A DNA stretch of 7,005 bases from JALRBM01 sp964615445 (lineage in GTDB: Bacteria > Patescibacteriota > Saccharimonadia > Saccharimonadales > Saccharimonadaceae), in the NCBI GenBank assembly GCA_964615445.1, contig CAZTOK010000052.1, positions 1-7,005 on the forward strand, in the 5' to 3' direction. Below the pieces are notes generated by a model. That model was not told the DNA's origin. It did no database searches and saw only the letters and a program-made list of their open reading frames with translations. A program made the position numbers and the translations under genes. How positions within the stretch are numbered: position 1 is the stretch's first letter; each line of letters starts with the position of its first letter. This document shows, piece after piece, positions 1 to 5,619 of the stretch.

Positions 1-54
1 AACTCGGTTTTAAGGGGTTTGGTTTGATTGTTTGATTAATTATTCACCTGCTAG

Positions 55-177
55 GAGTGGGCGGAAGGATTCCAAACTTTAAACGACTTACAATCTGTTG
101 ATCTTACCCCGGAAGATGAGCTTAGGATTAAGCGGCTACTGAGTAGCGAGAATGCTGACGAGGAAGAGTCATGTTAA
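55..177 (+). other. Coding-like open frame without a start codon (possible remnant)
   Basis: An open frame follows an in-frame TAG at 52-54 and ends with TAA at 175-177. It contains no ATG, GTG or TTG codon, so it is not a complete gene as it stands. Its translation reads like genuine protein: a hydrophilic acidic end containing LTPEDELRIKRLLSSENAD and finishing EEESC. The other two forward frames upstream are broken by stops at 11-13, 25-27 and 80-82. The frame's stop overlaps the start of the next gene (ATGTTAA, 171-177), the usual sign of translational coupling. The likely explanations are the 3' tail of an upstream gene cut by a frameshift (real or sequencing error), or a decayed gene. 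The function cannot be told. Confidence 0.35.
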
Positions 178-653
178 GTCGCTTTCTCGCCCGAAGAGAT
201 GATGGGTCAGGGTTAGTTAGCTCTACGCTTTTCAACGAAGAAACATTCTACCCGACACTCATGAAAGATCTCAATAATTGCGGTAGTGAGCTTATTATTG
301 AGAGTCCGTTCATAACAAACAGGCGGCTTAGTCAGCTATTGCCAGTTTTGCAGAAGCTTAAGCAGCGCAAAGTGCGGATCATCGTTAACACTCGTGACCC
401 GCATGAGCACGATGGAGAACGAAGACGTGACGAGACGCATAAGGCCATCGCCAAACTCCAGCGCGCCGGTATTCATGTGCTGTATACAGGTAGTCACCAT
501 CGCAAACTTGTGATTCTTGATAGAAGCATCTTGTACGAAGGGTCATTGAATGTACTTTCACAAAATAGTAGCTGTGAGATTATGCGACGAATTGAGTCAG
601 TGCAATTGGCTTGGCAGATGACGAAATTTATAGGAGTTGATCAGGTTATATAA
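171..653 (+). CDS. Single-HKD phospholipase D-like protein (putative nuclease)
   Basis: A 160-residue protein of the phospholipase D superfamily. The complete HKD signature HxKx4Dx6GSxN is present: H110, K112, D117, then G124, S125 and N127. The strand ELIIESPFI (40-48) is the typical N-terminal core strand of the fold. One HKD motif means a homodimer is needed to build an active site, as in the small bacterial Nuc-type endonucleases, which are of similar length. The sequence (an N-terminal FNEETFYP block, then DPHEHDGE, then IMRRIES after the HKD) resembles the C-terminal PLD module seen in some superfamily 1 helicase proteins, so this may be that module carried as its own gene. The start is supported by an SD-like AGGAAG at 161-166 and overlap with the preceding frame's stop. 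It is cytosolic, with no signal peptide. The substrate is unknown; DNA is the likeliest. Confidence 0.85.
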   Translation: MLSRFLARRDDGSGLVSSTLFNEETFYPTLMKDLNNCGSELIIESPFITNRRLSQLLPVLQKLKQRKVRIIVNTRDPHEHDGERRRDETHKAIAKLQRAGIHVLYTGSHHRKLVILDRSILYEGSLNVLSQNSSCEIMRRIESVQLAWQMTKFIGVDQVI

Positions 654-699
654 ACAGTAAGATAACCAGATTGCGGTGGATTATTTCTTTACAGACAAG

Positions 700-1158
700 T
701 CAAAGCTTAAATGAACCTTTTAGCTTGCTCAAGATAGCCTGAAAGGTCTTGTCGTCAACTCGCCTACGCTGATCTCTGTCGTAATGATGGCCGTACAGTG
801 GGTCGCTGAATTCAGTACTATTAATGCTGACTAGTGTCTTATAGCGCGGACGGAAGTGCCAGTGGACATGGGGATTGGCTTCACCTCCCTGATAGGCATT
901 ATTCATCATACATGCCCAATTTAGGGGCGTGGCTCCAAACGCCTCTTTAGCGGCATTTTCTAGTGCCGTTGCGACTCGCGCAAACTCACGCCATTCGTGT
1001 TCTGTCAGCTCAGCTAAACTCCCTTTATGGCTACGCAGGCTAACGTAGCAGCGCCCTAAATAGCCTTGATCGGGTGCAAGAGCAACCACCCAGTAGTCGG
1101 TCTGGGCTATACGGTTATTCGTATCTTGTAAGTGCTCGCAAATTTCACATTTATCCAT
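700..1158 (-). CDS. HIT family hydrolase
   Basis: A 152-residue histidine-triad protein. The signature HVHWHF lies at 97-102 (H97, H99, H101), preceded by a glycine pair (G91-G92) and N95. The middle or last triad histidine is the expected nucleophile for a nucleotidyl intermediate. An N-terminal CxxC (C4, C7) together with H44 matches the structural zinc site of many HIT proteins. HIT enzymes cleave or transfer nucleoside monophosphates from dinucleoside polyphosphates, AMP-amidates or similar; sequence alone does not choose the substrate here. It is the last gene of the minus-strand operon, 14 nt after the nucleotidyltransferase stop. No Shine-Dalgarno precedes the ATG, but a TATTAT box ends six bases before it, so it may also be read from its own leaderless transcript. 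Length is normal for the family. Confidence 0.93.
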   Translation of the reverse strand: MDKCEICEHLQDTNNRIAQTDYWVVALAPDQGYLGRCYVSLRSHKGSLAELTEHEWREFARVATALENAAKEAFGATPLNWACMMNNAYQGGEANPHVHWHFRPRYKTLVSINSTEFSDPLYGHHYDRDQRRRVDDKTFQAILSKLKGSFKL

Positions 1159-1164
1159 GACTAC

Positions 1165-1170
1165 ATAATA
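1165..1170 (-). promoter_or_regulatory. Possible internal -10 box for the HIT gene
   Basis: On the minus strand TATTAT is followed by six bases (GTAGTC) and then the ATG of the HIT gene, which would place the transcription start on the A of the start codon. There is no good -35 hexamer and no TGn extension, so this is the weakest of the promoter calls. Confidence 0.3.
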
Positions 1171-1172
1171 CC

Positions 1173-2039
1173 TTATGCCATTGGCACATTGCGGAAATCA
1201 GGCACAATGCTGTCGGTGTCGGCCTGAGTGATACGAACCACGTTCGTATCACGATATATACTTCCGGCTACACCGATTACATCGCCCTTAACGGCACTAC
1301 CCACATATTGGTAGCCATCCATTAGGACAATTCGCTCGTTGCCTTTGCGATCTTCGCACCGTAGTGCCGGTGACGTGCAGAGAGCTTCAGCGTCATCCAC
1401 GACACATAGTTCATCAACGAAACGNNNNNNNNNNNNNNNNNNNNNNNNNNNNNNNNNNNNNNNNNNNNNNNNNNNNNNNNNNNNNNNNNNNNNNNNNNNN
1501 NNNNNNNNNNNNNNNNNNNNNNNNCTAAAAACAAAGTCAACGTCATCTACCGCCTTTTGTGACGTGTTGACCACTCCGAATGACGCACCACCATACAAAG
1601 AGAGCTCATCAACATTTACGCCTGCACGGGCAAGGGCGGCTTCTGCTACCTCTAGGGCTGCCCTAAACGTTGCAGCCCGGGGGTGTTGGCTGCTCCTCCA
1701 GCTTGCTGCTATACGATGCTGCGAATAGGTGGATATGAGCTCATCGGGATTGATTAAGATTCCTATGCCTGACAGGGCTGTACGGGTTAGCAGTCTCTCT
1801 ACAACCTCCGGGCGTTCTATTTGCGCTAAACGGTCACGTTCCTCTGACAACCCCTGAAAGATTAGCCTGCGATAAAATACGTCAGCATTCAGCGCCTGTT
1901 TTGTTGCCAAACCTTCATCAGTTTGATAATACGTTGCGACTGCTTCGTGCGAGCCGCCCCCGACGTTGCGTCCCAAACAATAGACAATGCCTAGATCGTC
2001 TTGAACGTGCGACCATTCTGCCTGAGCACGCTCGCTCAT
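1173..2039 (-). CDS. Nucleotidyltransferase-like protein, interrupted by an assembly gap
   Basis: The visible parts are 171 N-terminal residues and 84 C-terminal residues, separated by 100 Ns. The N-terminal part ends in a motif of the DNA polymerase beta nucleotidyltransferase fold: a glycine loop (LYGGASFG, 148-155) followed by DDVDFVF (165-171), in which D166 and D168 would bind metal. The third acidic residue expected downstream falls in the gap. Residues 1-140 are mostly helical and unfamiliar; the C-terminal part (with GDVIGVAGSIYRDT) is beta-rich and also unfamiliar. The start ATG overlaps the stop of the preceding oxidoreductase gene as ATGA (2039-2036), so translation is coupled. Frame continuity across the gap assumes it is exactly 100 bases, or differs from that by a multiple of three, so the two parts could be out of frame or even separate genes. 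Spacing between the glycine loop and DxD is slightly longer than usual, so the family call is tentative and the substrate unknown. Confidence 0.6.
   Translation of the reverse strand: MSERAQAEWSHVQDDLGIVYCLGRNVGGGSHEAVATYYQTDEGLATKQALNADVFYRRLIFQGLSEERDRLAQIERPEVVERLLTRTALSGIGILINPDELISTYSQHRIAASWRSSQHPRAATFRAALEVAEAALARAGVNVDELSLYGGASFGVVNTSQKAVDDVDFVFXXXXXXXXXXXXXXXXXXXXXXXXXXXXXXXXXXRFVDELCVVDDAEALCTSPALRCEDRKGNERIVLMDGYQYVGSAVKGDVIGVAGSIYRDTNVVRITQADTDSIVPDFRNVPMA
1425..1524. other. Assembly gap (100 Ns)
   Basis: Exactly 100 consecutive undetermined bases, the conventional placeholder for a scaffold gap of unknown size. It lies inside the nucleotidyltransferase-like gene just after its DxD motif, hiding the rest of the presumed active site. 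Confidence 0.98.
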
Positions 2040-3145
2040 GTCTGTATCTCGGCAACTTGTTGTGTGCTGCCGGTATGCGCCGCCCGTATCATTGATTCGG
2101 TAACTGCCATGGTACGCAAACCGTCTTCAAGTGTTGCCAGCCACTCACGTTCTAATGGCATATCGGCCGCAACACATATCATTTCAGCCATCTGAAAGGC
2201 AAAACAGTCGTACCATCCGAACGGATGTGCTCCTTGTACGGTTGGCGATGCCCACATACTTACGAATGGCTCAAATGGTCGTATATTCCTCTGAGACAGT
2301 ACGCCAGTCTCATCACGGACAAACAAATCGTTTAAGTATGCGCGATCTATTCTTAGAGAGCCCCTTTCGCCGTCAATCTCGATATAGCCCGTTAATGGGT
2401 GCCCTGGACTAGTACGTGAAGCCATGAGCGTACCAAACGCACCGTTTTTGAAGTTCAGTAACGCGCCCATGGCGTCGTCGTTAGTGGCAGCGGGGGCATC
2501 TTTTATGTCCCAGATTCGCTGCGTAGCCTGGGTCGCTTCTATGTCACCAACAAGAAAACGGAGCAGATCTATGTGATGTGATCCGAGATCATCAGATGCA
2601 CCGTGGCCAGCTTGTTTCTCATCAAAGCGCCAATCAACCGGGCCATTAGGCCGCCGCATATTAAGAAGATACACCGAGCGTACTGCCCGAACCAAACCAA
2701 GCTGACCGGAATCTATGTATTCCTTGGCGCGTTGTGCAGCGGGTATAAAACGATTCATATATGCCACCCGAATCCGCTTATTGTTTCTACCGACTTCGTA
2801 CATTGCTAAGGCTTCTTCGTAGGTTGAAGTCATTGGTTTCTCTAAGAGCACAGCAATACCTGCTTTTGCGGCTTCTCGCACTATGGCAAGATGCTCTGTA
2901 TTGGGCAGGGCAACGATTATCAAGTCAAGTGAGTGGCTGAACAGCTCACGCCAATCGGTAACGATATTCTTCCAACCATACTGCTTGGCAACAAACTCTG
3001 CCCTTTCTGGGCTACTGTCGGCAACCACCGTAAGTTCTAAGTTGACTTTGTTGGCCAGTGTTGAGTTTTTGGTTAGCACCATGGAGCGCGCGTGAATACT
3101 TCCGATAAAACCACATCCAGCAAGCCCGACACGTATAGTCTTCAT
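2036..3145 (-). CDS. Gfo/Idh/MocA family NAD(P)-dependent oxidoreductase
   Basis: A 369-residue protein, normal length for the family. An N-terminal Rossmann domain carries the dinucleotide motif GCGFIG (10-15, GxGxxG) and the LEKPMT segment, where K103 of EKP is the conserved catalytic-site lysine. The C-terminal domain carries DLGSHHID (186-193); D186 and H190 match the Asp/His pair used for hydride transfer in inositol dehydrogenases. These enzymes oxidise or reduce sugars, inositols or nucleotide-linked sugars; the substrate here is not readable. The start is set at 3145 because AAGGAG (3150-3155) sits four bases upstream and the MKTIRVGLAG start is typical; a longer frame to 3181 would run through the promoter. 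It is the first gene of an operon and its TGA overlaps the next start. The promoter lies at 3168-3195. Confidence 0.95.
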   Translation of the reverse strand: MKTIRVGLAGCGFIGSIHARSMVLTKNSTLANKVNLELTVVADSSPERAEFVAKQYGWKNIVTDWRELFSHSLDLIIVALPNTEHLAIVREAAKAGIAVLLEKPMTSTYEEALAMYEVGRNNKRIRVAYMNRFIPAAQRAKEYIDSGQLGLVRAVRSVYLLNMRRPNGPVDWRFDEKQAGHGASDDLGSHHIDLLRFLVGDIEATQATQRIWDIKDAPAATNDDAMGALLNFKNGAFGTLMASRTSPGHPLTGYIEIDGERGSLRIDRAYLNDLFVRDETGVLSQRNIRPFEPFVSMWASPTVQGAHPFGWYDCFAFQMAEMICVAADMPLEREWLATLEDGLRTMAVTESMIRAAHTGSTQQVAEIQT

Positions 3146-3167
3146 AGTACTCCTTAAAGTTGCAGGT

Positions 3168-3195
3168 AATGTACCACACAATCCCCCTTACAGAA
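3168..3195 (-). promoter_or_regulatory. Promoter of the Gfo/Idh-nucleotidyltransferase-HIT operon
   Basis: Read on the minus strand: -35 TTCTGT (3195-3190), a 16-bp spacer, then -10 TACATT (3173-3168) with a TGn extension (TGG). The predicted start near 3161 leaves a leader of about 16 nt containing AAGGAG. Its -35 overlaps the -35 of the opposite promoter. Confidence 0.55.
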
Positions 3196-3215
3196 AAGCA
3201 TCGTTGGGCTATACT
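3188..3215 (+). promoter_or_regulatory. Promoter of the histidine phosphatase gene, leaderless
   Basis: -35 TTACAG (3188-3193), a 16-bp spacer and -10 TATACT (3210-3215). Six bases separate the -10 from the ATG at 3222, so transcription should begin on or next to the start codon. No Shine-Dalgarno is present. Confidence 0.6.
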
Positions 3216-3221
3216 TTCTAC

Positions 3222-3854
3222 ATGAGCTATATCGTCTTCGTTCGCCACGGCGAGTCACATGGCAATGAAAGTGGCATTCTTACAGGCCAACTTGATGTGC
3301 CACTTACCGATTTGGGCATTGAACAGGGCAAAGAAGTCGGGGCGCATCTGTTCGATCTCGGTCTAGTATTTCATAAGGCCTATAGTTCACGCCTACAACG
3401 CGCGCAACATACACTTAACGTAGTGCTTGAACAAATGCCGCAATCACACCCCCATATTCAAACACATGGCGCACTTAACGAGCGCGACTTCGGCGACTAT
3501 ACGGGTAAGTCAAAGCTAGAGCTCCAGCAGGCTATCGGCGAGAAGGCGTACAAAGAGATTGTCAAAGGATGGAACGTTATGGCTCCAAACGGTGAATCGC
3601 TACAGGACGTACAGCTACGCGCCGTTCCATATTTTGAGTCCGAAATATTACCGAACCTTAAAAACGACCAGAACGTCATAGTCATCGCACATCACCAGAC
3701 TTTACGGGCAATTATAAAACATCTGGACAATATATCCGACGAAGCGATCAGTGGCGTCTCCATCGGAAATGCACAGCCAATCATCTACAGATATGACATG
3801 GCAAATGGAGTTCTTAAGGCCTACACGGATGCTTTGCGCAAAAGTTCAACATAA
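3222..3854 (+). CDS. Histidine phosphatase family protein (phosphoglycerate mutase-like)
   Basis: A 210-residue cytosolic enzyme of the branch 1 histidine phosphatase superfamily. The phosphorylated histidine is H9 in VRHGES (7-12); R8, R57 (SSRLQRA) and N15 line the phosphate pocket; E87 (LNERDFGDY) is the acid/base; the second catalytic histidine is H157 in IAHHQTLRA. The PNGESLQDVQLR segment (122-133) recalls cofactor-dependent phosphoglycerate mutase, but the mutase block ERHYG reads ERDFG here, as in phosphatase-type members, so mutase and phosphatase activity are both possible. The usual glycine after the second catalytic histidine is H158. The ATG at 3222 is preferred over a TTG at 3204, which would lie upstream of the -10 box. 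It is divergent from the oxidoreductase operon; its last 34 bases overlap the convergent oxygenase gene. Confidence 0.9.
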   Translation: MSYIVFVRHGESHGNESGILTGQLDVPLTDLGIEQGKEVGAHLFDLGLVFHKAYSSRLQRAQHTLNVVLEQMPQSHPHIQTHGALNERDFGDYTGKSKLELQQAIGEKAYKEIVKGWNVMAPNGESLQDVQLRAVPYFESEILPNLKNDQNVIVIAHHQTLRAIIKHLDNISDEAISGVSIGNAQPIIYRYDMANGVLKAYTDALRKSST

Positions 3855-4420
3855 TCGTCATCAAAAATACTTATAGATAAGTGTGAGCGTTCTTTGGCTG
3901 ATGCGTTAAATGCTGTGTGTGGCAGCGTGGTACTAATAACATACAGACTACCATCAGTCGGTATGTGATGAGCTTCGCCACTTCTTGCGGCCACGAAACA
4001 ATCTTCATTTGTGACCAAGGCGAGTTGTGCATGTGCCGCATTGTCGGTGTGCATGCTAATTATGGTGCTCGGGGGCAGGACGCTGATCCGAATAATACTG
4101 AAGGGGAAAGGTAACGCCTTTACTAAGGCGCCGAGGCTAGTGTCAGTATAATGGGCTTGTAATGTTGCTTGGTTATTCCTGTCAAAATACTTCTGATTAT
4201 GAATCTCGGAGTAGTTAACTAGGTTACCTTTTGATTCATCCAAACCGGGGTTGTGGGTTAGGGTAATTGAGTATGGCTTCGTGAGGTCGTGTGTATCACC
4301 CGAACTGCTTTTAAAGTCGTCTATGATTCTAGTGCAATCAGCCACAACAGCCTTTATGTCAATATTCAGGTCAATCTGTGCAATTAGGAAGGGTTCGCTG
4401 GTGGCCGATTTTTTATCCAT
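3821..4420 (-). CDS. Aspartyl/asparaginyl beta-hydroxylase-like Fe(II)/2-oxoglutarate oxygenase
   Basis: A 199-residue protein with the double-stranded beta-helix motif set of this dioxygenase family. H124 and D126 (SMHTD) plus H168 (LPHTAFN) form the iron-binding facial triad, and R178 in ERSHLSIS is placed to hold the 2-oxoglutarate carboxylate. GSLYVIS before the distal histidine matches the GELW.. strand of the family. Such enzymes hydroxylate Asp/Asn side chains in proteins or modify free amino acids and small molecules using O2. With no signal peptide or partner domain, the substrate is unknown. The start at 4420 (MDKKSATS) is chosen because an extended -10 lies immediately upstream; a longer frame opening at 4495 would run back through that promoter and overlap the small gene on the other strand. 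The 3' end overlaps the phosphatase gene by 34 bp. Confidence 0.85.
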   Translation of the reverse strand: MDKKSATSEPFLIAQIDLNIDIKAVVADCTRIIDDFKSSSGDTHDLTKPYSITLTHNPGLDESKGNLVNYSEIHNQKYFDRNNQATLQAHYTDTSLGALVKALPFPFSIIRISVLPPSTIISMHTDNAAHAQLALVTNEDCFVAARSGEAHHIPTDGSLYVISTTLPHTAFNASAKERSHLSISIFDDDYVELLRKASV

Positions 4421-4429
4421 AATAATCAT

Positions 4430-4438
4430 ATTGTAACA
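4430..4438 (-). promoter_or_regulatory. Extended -10 promoter of the 2OG oxygenase gene
   Basis: The minus strand reads TGTTACAAT, a TGn-TACAAT extended -10. The ATG at 4420 begins nine bases later, so the leader would be about three nucleotides or absent. No -35 match and no Shine-Dalgarno are visible. Confidence 0.5.
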
Positions 4439-4467
4439 GAGATAATACCCCTCTGCGTTCTGATCGT

Positions 4468-4629
4468 ATGGATAAATATAACTCATCAAGGTCATTCGTC
4501 GCTTATTTCAGGTGGTTCGCAAAGGACGAGCAGGCAATGTTTTCGGTTAACTACGAAGCTGGCAACAAAGAACTGGACGTTATCAAAAAAGGCTTTGCGA
4601 TCCTGAAAGGCGAAAAGCTAAATGTCTAG
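4468..4629 (+). CDS. Small hypothetical protein (53 aa)
   Basis: An ATG-to-TAG frame of 53 codons plus stop that fills the space between two minus-strand genes. The product begins MDKYNSSRSFVAYFRWFA and ends with an amphipathic lysine-rich stretch, KELDVIKKGFAILKGEKLNV. It has no membrane segment or recognised domain. Its TAG (4627-4629) interlocks with the TAG of the convergent Nudix gene (4628-4626) in a CTAG. No Shine-Dalgarno precedes 4468; a weak GATAAT at 4441-4446 could be a -10. An internal ATG at 4537 has AAAGGA ten bases upstream and would give a 30-residue form. Protein-like composition and a snug fit with its neighbours support it, but I do not recognise the family. Confidence 0.5.
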   Translation: MDKYNSSRSFVAYFRWFAKDEQAMFSVNYEAGNKELDVIKKGFAILKGEKLNV

Positions 4630-5141
4630 GCGATCAGTGGTCTTGTCGCCTCAAGCATAACCTTCACGATCGGCCATTGCTCCATTCCAAGTGCCTCAAG
4701 CTCGTCAAAAGCAAATGCACGGCTTTCTACTATTTCTTCACCGCTCGGTTTCTGTAATAGTTGCGTACTGGTGGCAATAAAATGCGGGATGTAACCGTGT
4801 GGGAAGGGATAGAAGCTATCCGCCTTCTGGCTGTGTGGCACTGGCTGCTTGGCGGTTATTTTGCGGTAGCCGAATAGCTGGTACTGTTCGGGTGCAAAGC
4901 CACCTTCTTCCAAACATTCACGCAACAATGCCCGTTCGATACTCTCTCCAGGTTCAATATGGCCACCGAGCATTTCCCAACCCCTATGATTTCGGGTCAG
5001 TATGACTTGCTTTGTTTCGGGCAAAATCGCTAAGCAATACACCGCGGTACATAACGCTTCATCTGGTAGCTCGCTACTTTGAAGTAGCTGCCACGTTTGG
5101 TTGTCGTCCCATTTGCCCGTGAGTAGCGGTTCGTTGGCCAT
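4626..5141 (-). CDS. Nudix hydrolase (second of tandem pair)
   Basis: A 171-residue Nudix protein with a complete box GX5EX7REUXEEXGU at residues 60-82: G60, E66, R74-E75, E78-E79 and G81. The glutamates bind Mg2+ for hydrolysis of a nucleoside diphosphate linked to another group. The PHSQKADSFYPFPHGYIPHF stretch after the box is likely the substrate-specifying loop. Possible substrates include nucleoside triphosphates, ADP-ribose and nucleotide sugars; none can be chosen. The ATG lies five bases after the stop of the upstream Nudix gene, with only a weak AGG nearby, so translation probably depends on reinitiation. The two Nudix proteins share little outside the box, so they are not a recent duplication. 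Confidence 0.92.
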   Translation of the reverse strand: MANEPLLTGKWDDNQTWQLLQSSELPDEALCTAVYCLAILPETKQVILTRNHRGWEMLGGHIEPGESIERALLRECLEEGGFAPEQYQLFGYRKITAKQPVPHSQKADSFYPFPHGYIPHFIATSTQLLQKPSGEEIVESRAFAFDELEALGMEQWPIVKVMLEATRPLIA

Positions 5142-5146
5142 GTCCG

Positions 5147-5599
5147 CTACAGCCTTGAGATGATTTTGGTTGGATTGCTGTTTGTAGCGTGTGCACTGAG
5201 TGGCTCGGTCTTCAAGAACTCCGGCAGTATATGCGCTGTTTTCGGGTCGATAAACCCGATTTCCTCAATCTCTTCCAGACCGTGTGATGTTTTGGAGAGG
5301 TCAATGTGTAGGTAATCTTTGCTATTGGTAATATGAAAGAAAAATTCCAGATAGTCTTTGTCGCCATGAGTAAACTGCTGCACATAGAGCAAATTGCCGA
5401 CTACGGGCTTGATACCTGTCTCCTCAAGCATTTCACGCTCGACCCCTGCAATGAGTGCTTCGCCCTCGTCAAGGCCACCGCCTGGCAGACACCAGTAGCT
5501 GTTGTCGCGCTTTAGATGGTCTTTGTATGGCTTCAAACGTACGCATAGTAGTCTGCCTTCGTGCAGTACTATGCCGCGAACCGTTACTCTTCTCATCAT
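5147..5599 (-). CDS. Nudix hydrolase (first of tandem pair)
   Basis: A 150-residue Nudix protein. The box runs 41-63 (PGGGLDEGE then EREMLEETGI) with G41, E47, R55-E56, E59-E60 and G62 all in place. It begins RRVTVRGIVLHEGRLLCVR, the usual first strands of MutT-like proteins. The substrate is unknown; housecleaning of damaged nucleotides or cleavage of a nucleotide sugar or ADP-ribose are typical roles. Two tandem ATGs open the gene (5599 and 5596). An extended -10 ends six bases before the first, so 5599 with a leaderless message is preferred. It is followed by the second Nudix gene after five bases, forming a two-gene operon divergent from the 2H phosphoesterase. Confidence 0.93.
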   Translation of the reverse strand: MMRRVTVRGIVLHEGRLLCVRLKPYKDHLKRDNSYWCLPGGGLDEGEALIAGVEREMLEETGIKPVVGNLLYVQQFTHGDKDYLEFFFHITNSKDYLHIDLSKTSHGLEEIEEIGFIDPKTAHILPEFLKTEPLSAHATNSNPTKIISRL

Positions 5600-5602
5600 G
5601 TA

Positions 5603-5618
5603 GGTATGCTAGCATACC
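5603..5618. promoter_or_regulatory. Perfect 16-bp palindrome between divergent genes (candidate operator)
   Basis: GGTATGCTAGCATACC is its own reverse complement; symmetry stops at the flanking bases (A at 5602, G at 5619). It contains TGCTAGCAT on both strands and so overlaps the leftward -10 box. Its 5-bp-spaced TATGC/GCATA half-sites are typical of a small dimeric repressor operator, but no regulator is encoded nearby. Confidence 0.5.
5606..5614 (-). promoter_or_regulatory. Extended -10 promoter of the Nudix pair, leaderless
   Basis: The minus strand reads TGC-TAGCAT, then six bases (ACCTAC), then the ATG at 5599, which places the predicted transcription start on the start codon. There is no -35 match. 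It lies within the palindrome. Confidence 0.5.
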
Positions 5619-5619
5619 G

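Noticed and set aside
22..37. Tandem 8-bp repeat GTTTGATT x2 in the AT-rich left edge
   Set aside because: Two short copies in low-complexity sequence are close to chance expectation, and no third copy was seen.
654..699. Possible terminator between the convergent PLD and HIT genes
   Set aside because: I found no stable GC-rich hairpin followed by a T-run in this 46-bp space.
1339..1728. Open frames on the opposite strand and in other frames across the N gap
   Set aside because: They are open mainly because Ns contain no stops; their translations are low-complexity Ser/Thr/Ala shadows of the nucleotidyltransferase gene.
3146..3181. Longer start for the oxidoreductase gene at 3181
   Set aside because: The extra 12 residues lack family similarity and run through the -10 box and leader; AAGGAG fits the ATG at 3145.
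3204..3221. TTG start at 3204 for the histidine phosphatase
   Set aside because: It lies upstream of the -10 box, and the family starts just before the first strand and RHG motif, as with ATG 3222.
4421..4495. Longer start for the 2OG oxygenase at 4495
   Set aside because: It would pass through an extended -10 and overlap the small gene on the other strand; the extra residues look non-coding.
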